DNA of 12,960 bases from an uncultured Collinsella sp. (lineage in GTDB: Bacteria; Actinomycetota; Coriobacteriia; Coriobacteriales; Coriobacteriaceae). A program made the translations under genes and the position numbers. The notes beneath the pieces are model-generated. The model made no database searches and was not told the origin of the DNA. It saw only the letters and a list, made by a program, of their open reading frames with translations. The stretch's first letter is position 1; each line of letters starts with the position of its first letter. The stretch lies in contig CAUAJB010000057.1 of NCBI GenBank assembly GCA_958429225.1, forward strand, positions 1 through 12,960, given 5' to 3'. Of the stretch, positions 1 through 6,006 are shown piece after piece.

Positions 1-74
1 GGCTGGGACGGAGGGATTCGAACCCCCAACAGCCGGCACCAAAAACCGGAGTTCTACCGTTGAACTACGTCCCA
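1..74 (-). tRNA. tRNA-Gln (anticodon UUG)
   Basis: The reverse complement folds into a complete cloverleaf. The acceptor stem is TGGGACG/CGTCCCA with a G discriminator. The D stem is GTTC/GAAC, the anticodon stem CCGGT/GCCGG has loop TTTTGGT, and the T arm has loop TTCGAAT. Loop positions 34-36 read TTG, so the tRNA decodes CAA. A U1-A72 first pair with G73 is the usual bacterial tRNA-Gln signature. The mature body is 3-74. Bases 1-2 are the CC of an apparently encoded CCA whose final A falls outside the window. Confidence 0.97.
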
Positions 75-112
75 ATGTGTGGTGTTGCCCAAAAGCAACT
101 CGTTTAGTTTAC

Positions 113-1018
113 CTAATCTGCGAGGGCATCGCAAACGCCATCGAGCAGGCGTACGGCGAGTGTCTGCGCGTCGCTGGCCGTGAAGGTGCCGTTGTAGCGC
201 GTCATGCCCGTGAGCTCAATGCGAATGCGTGCCGGCTTCTGCTGCGCGGCGACATTGGCAGTGCGGATGCGCTGGGCCAGGTTGTGGCACTCGGCGAGGG
301 CGATCGTGGCGCGCGGCGCTGCATCTGCGGGCAGCTCATCGCTTGCGATCTCGAGCACTAGGTCAACGTCGGTTGGGACCTCGGAGTCGCAGAGCATCAT
401 GCCGCTATTGTCGGTCGTTGCCGTGGCGATATTCCACATGCGCGACGCAACGCTGCGCGCGATGGGGTCCTCACCGATGACGGCAATCTGGAAGCGCTCG
501 AGAACGTTGGCGGCACGAGCAAAGCCGATGCGCGACTCGGCCTCAGTAACCGAGGGCTTGCCCTCCCACACGTGATGCAGGCGGTTGATATAGGCGTAGG
601 TATCCTGGAACGCCATGCCATCGGCAAACAGGCCGACATTTTCCTGGAACTGCTGCAGAGCGGCCTCGGTGTGCGGGCCAAAATAGCCGTCGTCCTCACC
701 GCAGGCAAAGCCCAAAACGTTGAGCGCCTTCTGCAGGGCCTGAACGTCGGCACCATGGAAATTGGGCATACGCAGATAGAGCGTGCGGTCGCCCAGTTTA
801 TACGAGGCGTCTACCAGGGCGCTCCAACAGGGGATATCGACGGCACAGCCAGCAGCAAGGCCGCTATCGAGCCTAAAGGTGCCAACAGCCTGCTCGGTGG
901 TGGTGCCAAAGCGCTTGTCGGCGACCTCGGTGTCATCGATTGTATAGCCGAGCTGCAGAAGGCGGGACTGGACGTCCTCGACGGCTGCTCCCTGCATGCC
1001 CGTTGTAATAGGTTCCAT
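113..1018 (-). CDS. CwlM-like protein: two peptidoglycan-binding domains plus degenerate amidase-like C-terminus
   Basis: This 301-residue protein has two PG_binding_1-type repeats, at about residues 8-70 and 80-150. The second contains the typical DVQALQKALNVLGF...DGYFGPHTEAALQQFQ pattern (interrupted here). Residues 170-301 resemble the amidase_3 fold of actinobacterial CwlM: a strand DVDLVLEIAS where amidases have their ADL(V/F)ISIH strand, then ARIRIELTGMT and a closing helix. The DPGHGG zinc loop is absent; the equivalent stretch reads IAVIGEDPIARS. No signal peptide or membrane segment is seen, so it is probably cytoplasmic. In mycobacteria the inactive homologue CwlM regulates MurA, and a regulatory role here is inference. 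The ATG start follows AAAGGGG eight to nine bases upstream. The gene lies downstream of the polyprenyl synthase gene on the same strand, after a 138-bp gap, and before tRNA-Gln. The PG-binding call is firm; the amidase-like assignment is tentative. Confidence 0.85.
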   Translation of the reverse strand: MEPITTGMQGAAVEDVQSRLLQLGYTIDDTEVADKRFGTTTEQAVGTFRLDSGLAAGCAVDIPCWSALVDASYKLGDRTLYLRMPNFHGADVQALQKALNVLGFACGEDDGYFGPHTEAALQQFQENVGLFADGMAFQDTYAYINRLHHVWEGKPSVTEAESRIGFARAANVLERFQIAVIGEDPIARSVASRMWNIATATTDNSGMMLCDSEVPTDVDLVLEIASDELPADAAPRATIALAECHNLAQRIRTANVAAQQKPARIRIELTGMTRYNGTFTASDAQTLAVRLLDGVCDALAD

Positions 1019-1156
1019 GAACGAACCCCTTTCGGCGTACCATTCGTACTATTTGAGCGTGTGTCGGATAGACAACGCAAAGGGATGCATAAACATGCAC
1101 TCAACAGTGTAGCAAGTTGTACCCAAATACGCTGCTGACAGGTTTTATAACCCCCG

Positions 1157-2182
1157 CTAGTTAAGGCGCTCCACAAAGAAATCTGCCATGGAGTCGAACA
1201 GCTCGCGCGCATGCGGGTCGAGCTCGACACCTTCGATAGCGGCCTTGGCCTTGGCGGTCAGGTTGAGCGCGTAGTTGTGGGCGAAATCGACAGAGCCGGT
1301 TTGCTGGAAGATTTCCACGGCGCGTGCAAGTTGCGCGGGGTCCTCGGTGCCCGAGGAAAGGATTGCCTCGACCTCGTCGTGATAACGCTCGTCTGACAGG
1401 GCGTGCACGGCAACGAGGGTGCGCTTGCCCTCTGTGATATCGGTGCGGAAGTCCTTGTTGGCGGCCTCTTTGGTGCCGATCAAGTTGAGCAGATCGTCCT
1501 GAATCTGAAAGGCGAGGCCCGTGTGCAGGCCAAAGGCGCGCAGTGCCTCAATTTGTTCCTCGCTGCCGCCACCGATAATGGCTCCGGCGGCAAGCGGCGT
1601 GGCTCCGCTGTAGTACGCGGTTTTGTGCGTCGCCATGTCCAGATAATCGTCGACCGAGATGTCAAAGCGTTCGTCGCGGACCCAGCCCAAGTCGAGCGCC
1701 TGGCCCTCGATGGTGCGAACGATCATCTCGGTGAGCTCGTGGAGCACACGGAGTTTCACGTCTGCCTCGAGCGTGGGGTCGTCGAGAACCGTCTTGGTGA
1801 CCATGGTGAGCGCTAGGTCGCCGCAGTTGATGGCAAGCCCCGTGCCCTCGGTGAGGTGCATGCAGGGCTTGCCGCGGCGCAGCTGCCCGTTATCGGCGAT
1901 GTCGTCGTGGATGAGCGCGCCCGACTGGAAATGCTCGATGGCCGCTGCGGCGCTGCGGGCGCTCTCAAAGCTGCCACCTACCGCGGTGGCGGCGAGCATG
2001 CAGATGAGCGGGCGGTGGCGTTTGCCTGCGTTGGCCGTAAATGCCGAGAGCGGGGTATACAGGTAGCGCTCGATGTCGGCAGAGGTCGCCTGTCCGTCAA
2101 AGAACGTGGCCAGATAGTCGTTGATCTGGTCAAAGTGCTGGGCTAAAAAGCTGGTAAACGGACTGGACACAGGTTCTCGCAT
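1157..2182 (-). CDS. Polyprenyl diphosphate synthase (trans-isoprenyl synthase family)
   Basis: This 341-residue all-helical prenyltransferase should extend allylic diphosphates with isopentenyl diphosphate in the cytoplasm. It would supply precursors for quinones, carotenoids or lipid carriers. Family landmarks are all present: GKRHRP at residues 53-58, the first aspartate-rich motif DDIAD at 93-97 followed by RRGKP, HKT at 186-188, a second motif QDDLLN at 228-233, and GKRT at 252-255. The second motif ends in Asn where DDxxD has Asp, a variation tolerated in the family. Small residues (Gly88, Ala89) precede the first motif, which suggests a product longer than C15, but product length cannot be fixed by eye. 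The ATG at 2180-2182 is preceded only by a weak purine-rich AAGAAAGA. The gene is separated by 116 bp from the PTS gene upstream on the same strand. Confidence 0.93.
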   Translation of the reverse strand: MREPVSSPFTSFLAQHFDQINDYLATFFDGQATSADIERYLYTPLSAFTANAGKRHRPLICMLAATAVGGSFESARSAAAAIEHFQSGALIHDDIADNGQLRRGKPCMHLTEGTGLAINCGDLALTMVTKTVLDDPTLEADVKLRVLHELTEMIVRTIEGQALDLGWVRDERFDISVDDYLDMATHKTAYYSGATPLAAGAIIGGGSEEQIEALRAFGLHTGLAFQIQDDLLNLIGTKEAANKDFRTDITEGKRTLVAVHALSDERYHDEVEAILSSGTEDPAQLARAVEIFQQTGSVDFAHNYALNLTAKAKAAIEGVELDPHARELFDSMADFFVERLN

Positions 2183-2298
2183 TCTTTCTTAGGTCGCATC
2201 GTTGCATTATGCAGACAACATATTGCCACATTAGGGCGTCGAGCGCGGCGGTTGAAGACGATTGAGTCTTGCGGCCGCAAACGCGGCAAGGGGCTCGG

Positions 2299-4752
2299 CT
2301 AGATAAGCCCAAAGTGTTCGAGTGCGGTGACGACGCCGTCGTGGTCGAAGCTGTCGGTTACGTAGTCGGCCTTTTCCTTGAGGAAGTCCGGCGCGTTGCC
2401 CATGGCGATGCCAACATCGACCGCCTCCATGAGGGCGATGTCGTTGCTCGCGTCGCCAATGCCATATACGGTGCCGTGGTCTGGCCCCAGGGCGTCAAGC
2501 ACGGCTTTGATTCCAGCCCGTTTGGTGCACTCGCGAGGCGAGATTTCTGTGACCTCGAGCTCGAGCTCGTTGAGACAGAGCAGAGGTTCAAGCTCTTTAT
2601 CTTGGGCGATGCGGTTGGCAAGTGGTGTGGACATAAGAATTTTATAGGCGTTGTAGTGCTCAAGTTGCGTGACGGCGTCGCCCACGGTGCGTGCGTATCC
2701 GTACGTCTCGGGGGCATCTGCACTCATGCGCACCACGCGATCGATGCCCTCAAAGCGAATGACCTCACCCGATTGCTCGAGATAGGGGGCGAGACGCTGT
2801 AGCAGACCAGGGTTTATGGCTGCATTTCGCACAATGCGCCCCTCGAGTTCGGCGTAGCCGCCCGCGAGACACACGACGCCCGTCCAAGGCAGCTCGAGCA
2901 GCTTAGGATGGATGCAGCTGAGGGTGCGCCCCGTGCAGATAAAGGCCTTGTTGCCGTTGGCGACAAATGTGCGAATTGCCTGTGCAACCGTCTCGTTGGG
3001 ATAGGGGGAAAGATCTTGCTCGCCCTCGGGGAGCTCTTGGGCAAGTTTGGGGTCTTGCCAGGCAAGCGTACCGTCGATGTCGAAGAAACAGACATTGCCA
3101 TGCTTTTTGGCGGCGTCGGCGGCATGAGAAGGCGAGGTGGCGAGTACAAAACCCGGTTCGAGTCCCATAATCTGATCAAAGTGCTCTTTGACGCGGGGAA
3201 CCGAGACACCGATGATTACCTGGGCAGTCTTGCCGGTGACGATGAGGCCTTTGGCACCCGCTGCGACAAAGGTCGCATTGTCCGCGACGATGGAAGGGTC
3301 CGCGACTTCGACGCGCAGCCGCGTGGCGCAGTTGGTTGCGCCCACAATGTTGGAGATGCCGCCCAGAAGCACCACAACCTGCTCGGCGAGCAGATGGTCT
3401 TGTGAGGCCTGGTCGCCGGAAGCGCCGGTTTTGGATGAGTGTTTTTCGTCAACGTCGTTTCCCGTCAAGCGCGAGAGCGCTGCGTTGCTGGCGATGTGGT
3501 CCTCGCGTCCCGGGGTTTTAAGGTCAAAGGCCAGGATAAGACCTCGAAAACTCAGAAAGAAGATGGCGCTAAAGATGAGTCCGATTCCGAGCGCCAAAAG
3601 ATAGGAGCCGGCATGAGTCCGCATGAGTGGGATAAAGTTGAAGGCGGCCATTTCCATAAAGCCGCCAGAGAAGATGCCGACGACGCCAAAGAAGTTCATA
3701 GCCATGGCGAGGCAGGAAGATAGGACGGCGTAGAGCAAAAAGAGCCCGGGGTGGGTGAACATAAAGAGAAACTCGAGCGGTTCGGTGATGCCGCAGACCA
3801 CTGAGGCAACAATGGCGGGAACCAGGATGACCTTGAGGCCAGCGCGGCGCTCGGGTCTTGCGGTGGAGCAGAATGCTGCCGCGATGGCAGGAAGGCCAAA
3901 GAGCTTGACCCAGCCGGTGGCGGTGAAACCGGCCCAGGGTGCAAGCTCGTTGAGGGGGCGCGTGCTGTGCGACAGGATGGGAAGCAAGTTGGTCCACGTG
4001 GCGTAGATGCCGTCGTTAATAACTAAATTGTCGTAGTAGATAGGCATGTAGAGCAGGTGGTGCAGCCCCATGGGCTCGAGTGCTCGCTCCAAAAACACAA
4101 AGATACCCACGCCGAAGGGGCCGACGCCCACAAGTGTATGGCGCAGCGTTTCGGTCGTTGCGTATACGAAGGGCGCGATGGCGGCCGAGATGGCGGCAAG
4201 GGCGAACACGGCAAAAAAGCTGATGAGGTAGACCAGCGAGGAACCCGAGAAGGTACCGAGCCAATCGGGAACCTTGGCATCGTAGAAGCGGTCATGGATG
4301 GCGACGACGGTTGCCGATACCGCTAGCGGGCCGATAATGCCGGTGTCGAGCGTCTTGATGCCGTCGATGACGGTGATGCCGCTAGCGGGGGTCAAAGAAG
4401 CCGGGTACTTAAGTCCAAGGTTGTCTCCGCTCAGTTTGATGATCTCGCTCAAAAAGAAGCAATAGGCAAAATAGGCCACGAGTGCCTCGAGGCAGCAGCG
4501 TGCCGGCTGCTTTTGGGCAAGGCCGATGGGCAGCGCTATGGCAAAAAGGAGCGGGAGGCGTTTAAAGACCGTCCACGAGCCGCGCTGGATGATGGCCCAG
4601 AAAACGTACCAAGGGGTTCCGTATACGGCAAGATCGCCGACGATGTCCGCGGTCGTTGCGAGGGCGGAGACGCCGACCATAAGGCCCGATATGGAAAACA
4701 GCATGGCGGGCGCGAACATTGCCCCGCCAAAGCGTTGGATTTTTTGCAGCAT
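2299..4752 (-). CDS. Fusion protein: alpha-glucoside-type PTS EIIC-EIIB permease with C-terminal Cof-type HAD phosphatase
   Basis: This is a single 817-residue open frame. Residues 1 to about 410 form a membrane EIIC of the glucose/alpha-glucoside superfamily, closest by eye to B. subtilis GlvC/MalP: start MLQKIQRFGGAMFAPAMLF, then GIKTLDTGIIG (132-142), LERALEPMGLHH (221-232) and GITEPLEF (321-328). A charged linker (about 411-455) leads to EIIB (about 456-530), whose phosphocysteine is Cys475 in NCATRLR. Residues about 551-817 are a HAD-IIB/Cof hydrolase: DIDGT (558-562), CTGRT (606-610), Lys744 and GDASND (766-771), so all four catalytic motifs look intact. EIICB imports and phosphorylates a sugar, and the HAD domain could dephosphorylate it; that coupling is inference. 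A GGGAGG ribosome site precedes ATG 4750-4752. No EIIA is present. The gene is divergent from a TreR-like regulator that probably controls it. Confidence 0.93.
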   Translation of the reverse strand: MLQKIQRFGGAMFAPAMLFSISGLMVGVSALATTADIVGDLAVYGTPWYVFWAIIQRGSWTVFKRLPLLFAIALPIGLAQKQPARCCLEALVAYFAYCFFLSEIIKLSGDNLGLKYPASLTPASGITVIDGIKTLDTGIIGPLAVSATVVAIHDRFYDAKVPDWLGTFSGSSLVYLISFFAVFALAAISAAIAPFVYATTETLRHTLVGVGPFGVGIFVFLERALEPMGLHHLLYMPIYYDNLVINDGIYATWTNLLPILSHSTRPLNELAPWAGFTATGWVKLFGLPAIAAAFCSTARPERRAGLKVILVPAIVASVVCGITEPLEFLFMFTHPGLFLLYAVLSSCLAMAMNFFGVVGIFSGGFMEMAAFNFIPLMRTHAGSYLLALGIGLIFSAIFFLSFRGLILAFDLKTPGREDHIASNAALSRLTGNDVDEKHSSKTGASGDQASQDHLLAEQVVVLLGGISNIVGATNCATRLRVEVADPSIVADNATFVAAGAKGLIVTGKTAQVIIGVSVPRVKEHFDQIMGLEPGFVLATSPSHAADAAKKHGNVCFFDIDGTLAWQDPKLAQELPEGEQDLSPYPNETVAQAIRTFVANGNKAFICTGRTLSCIHPKLLELPWTGVVCLAGGYAELEGRIVRNAAINPGLLQRLAPYLEQSGEVIRFEGIDRVVRMSADAPETYGYARTVGDAVTQLEHYNAYKILMSTPLANRIAQDKELEPLLCLNELELEVTEISPRECTKRAGIKAVLDALGPDHGTVYGIGDASNDIALMEAVDVGIAMGNAPDFLKEKADYVTDSFDHDGVVTALEHFGLI

Positions 4753-4795
4753 GTTCTGCCTCCCGAATATCGAGGCGCGTTGCGCGTGGTGAAAC

Positions 4796-4803
4796 GTTTA
4801 AAC
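4796..4803. promoter_or_regulatory. Putative TreR/GntR operator O1 (PTS side)
   Basis: GTTTAAAC is a perfect palindrome that fits the TreR/HutC-type core GTnTAnAC. Read on the minus strand it extends to TTGTTTAAACGT, so one half-site matches TTGTTTAAACAA fully. It lies 44 bp before the PTS start codon. It is immediately downstream of a TACAAT -10-like hexamer (4813-4818 on the minus strand), which would put it over the transcription start. A convincing -35 for that promoter was not found. Confidence 0.55.
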
Positions 4804-4917
4804 AATGGATTCATTGTAGAGGACCAGACGATTGTCGTACCGGCAGTTTTGAGCGAAACCGGTTTGGGCGTGACAGAAACCGTCAACGGTAAAATCTTGT
4901 CGCTTTGCCGATAATCG

Positions 4918-4925
4918 GTTTAAAC
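4918..4925. promoter_or_regulatory. Putative TreR/GntR operator O2 (regulator side)
   Basis: A second perfect GTTTAAAC, extended to CGGTTTAAACAA, lies 55 bp upstream of the GntR start codon. It overlaps a possible -35 (TTTAAA, 4919-4924) that is followed 16 bp later by TATCGT (4941-4946). This position suits autoregulation of the regulator gene. Confidence 0.55.
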
Positions 4926-4979
4926 AACTTTAAGAAATGCTATCGTGCCTAGCCATACATATTCATTAGAGGTGAAGTC

Positions 4980-5699
4980 ATGCCAAAAGCGATTTACGAA
5001 GGAATCTACCGCGAGATCCGTTCGCGCATCATTAATGGGACCTATGCGTTTCAGGAGATGCTGCCAACCGAAGCCGAGCTGACCGCAGAGTTTGGCTGCA
5101 CGCGCAATACCGTCCGCCGCGCCTTGAGCATGCTGGCCGACGAGATGTTTGTGCAGCCCATACACGGCAAGGGCGTGCGCGTTATTTGGCTCAAGGGCGA
5201 AACCGACATGTTGGGCGCACTCGAGGAAGTCGAGTCATTTGGCGAATTTGCAAAGCGCAACAATGCCGTTGCATCGACGGACGTTAAGTCTTTTGAACAT
5301 TTGATTTGCACTGAGCAACTCTCTCGTCGCCTGGGCTTTAAGGTGGGCGAGGAGCTGATTCGCGTAGTGCGTGTCCGAAGCCTCAACGGCAATGCGCGCC
5401 AAGTGGACCATGGTTACTTTTTGGCGTCGATCGCCAAGGGCCTGACTCCCGAGATCGCGGCAGAATCTATCTACGACTATCTGGAGCACAAGCGCGGCAT
5501 CAAAGTGATGGCGAGCCGCCGTACGGTGAGCGTCGAGCTCGCCAACGATGAAGACTGCAGCTATCTTGACCTTGGCAAATACAACTGTGTCGCCGTCATG
5601 GAGAGCCAGTCGTATACCTCGGATGGCATCTTGTTCGAGGTCACGCATGCCCGCACGCATCCCGAGATCTTCCACTACCGCGTCAACTCCAAGCGATAG
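4980..5699 (+). CDS. GntR-family transcriptional regulator, HutC/TreR subfamily (winged HTH plus UTRA domain)
   Basis: This 239-residue protein has an N-terminal GntR winged helix at about residues 1-70. PTEAELTAEFGCTRNTVRRA (29-48) is the recognition helix-turn-helix, and GKGVRVI (63-69) is the wing. A UTRA effector domain follows at about 80-236. The ESFGEFAKRNN segment and IYDYLEHKRGI resemble B. subtilis TreR, which senses trehalose-6-phosphate. Here the ligand is presumably a sugar phosphate made by the divergent PTS (inference). The ATG at 4980 follows AGAGGTGA at 4968-4975. Operator-like sites lie next to both divergent genes and again before the ABC operon, so the protein probably represses all three units. 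A strong terminator follows at 5741-5789. Subfamily is confident; ligand and direction of regulation are not shown by sequence. Confidence 0.93.
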   Translation: MPKAIYEGIYREIRSRIINGTYAFQEMLPTEAELTAEFGCTRNTVRRALSMLADEMFVQPIHGKGVRVIWLKGETDMLGALEEVESFGEFAKRNNAVASTDVKSFEHLICTEQLSRRLGFKVGEELIRVVRVRSLNGNARQVDHGYFLASIAKGLTPEIAAESIYDYLEHKRGIKVMASRRTVSVELANDEDCSYLDLGKYNCVAVMESQSYTSDGILFEVTHARTHPEIFHYRVNSKR

Positions 5700-5740
5700 C
5701 CGGCTAGCTCGCAGCCTGACGAGACTTATGCCCTCAAAGC

Positions 5741-5789
5741 GAAAACGCCCGGTCAAACCGACGATGCATCGGCTTGACCGGGCGTTTTC
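5741..5789 (+). terminator. Hairpin terminator after the GntR gene
   Basis: A perfect 16-bp inverted repeat GAAAACGCCCGGTCAA/TTGACCGGGCGTTTTC (5741-5756 and 5774-5789) begins 41 bp after the regulator stop codon. The stem has A4 on its left arm and T4 on its right, so it can act as an intrinsic terminator. The loop contains the palindrome CGATGCATCG. It separates the regulator from the ABC operon. Confidence 0.88.
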
Positions 5790-5810
5790 TCTGCATTCGA
5801 TAACAAATAA

Positions 5811-5822
5811 TTGTTTATACAA
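5811..5822. promoter_or_regulatory. Putative TreR/GntR operator O3, upstream of the ABC operon
   Basis: TTGTTTATACAA differs at one position from the B. subtilis TreR operator as I recall it (TTGTATATACAA) and has the full GTnTAnAC core at 5813-5820. It lies 185 bp upstream of the binding-protein start. Confidence 0.55.
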
Positions 5823-5823
5823 A

Positions 5824-5834
5824 ACTTGTCAAGT
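5824..5834. repeat. Short perfect inverted repeat ACTTG-T-CAAGT
   Basis: An 11-bp palindrome abuts operator O3 and is followed by another CAAG (5837-5840). It may be a second regulator's site or part of a promoter; TTGTCA at 5826-5831 resembles a -35 but has no well-placed -10. Function is unknown. Confidence 0.35.
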
Positions 5835-5886
5835 ATCAAGTTGAATATTACCGTTCACCGAAGTTTTTCTACCGCTCTAGTAATAC

Positions 5887-5918
5887 TTGTTCAAACAACT
5901 ACCCTAATAGCGTATCGT
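5887..5918 (+). promoter_or_regulatory. Candidate ABC-operon promoter overlapped by a degenerate operator (O4)
   Basis: TTGTTCAAACAA (5887-5898) has intact TTGTT/AACAA arms but only a partial GTnTAnAC core. It overlaps a possible -35 TTCAAA (5890-5895), spaced 17 bp from TATCGT (5913-5918). The same -10 hexamer with an operator-overlapped -35 occurs before the GntR gene. Both hexamers are weak by consensus, so the promoter call rests on this shared layout. Confidence 0.4.
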
Positions 5919-5932
5919 ACAAATCAGCAAAA

Positions 5933-5997
5933 GGGGCAAAGTCCCCGAGCCAATCTCCGAAGGCGGCGGCAAAGGGTGCCGCCACGGTGTGAAAGGG
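5933..5997 (+). promoter_or_regulatory. Structured 5' leader of the binding-protein mRNA
   Basis: The leader contains GGGG-6 nt-CCCC (5933-5946) and a perfect 7-bp hairpin GGCGGCA-AAGGG-TGCCGCC (5965-5983). The second ends eight to ten bases before the Shine-Dalgarno AAAGGG (about 5992-5997). It may control translation or stability. I could not match it to a named riboswitch class. Confidence 0.4.
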
Positions 5998-6006
5998 TGG
6001 ATTGTA

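Noticed and set aside
84..99. GTTGC/GCAAC hairpin as terminator of the CwlM-like gene
   Set aside because: The stem is only 5 bp and has no T-run, so termination before the tRNA is not supported.
1019..1156. Promoter for the CwlM-like gene in the gap after the polyprenyl synthase gene
   Set aside because: Several TTG-containing hexamers occur on the minus strand, but none has a convincing -10 at 16-18 bp, so separate transcription could not be supported.
2263..2287. GC-rich palindrome TTGCGGCCGCAA after the PTS gene as terminator
   Set aside because: Short alternative stems and no T-run on the minus strand; it may be a hairpin, but a terminator call is not justified.
5989..6006. Upstream GTG start for the binding protein
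   Set aside because: It overlaps the Shine-Dalgarno AAAGGG and would add six residues before the Tat signal; ATG 6007 is better spaced.
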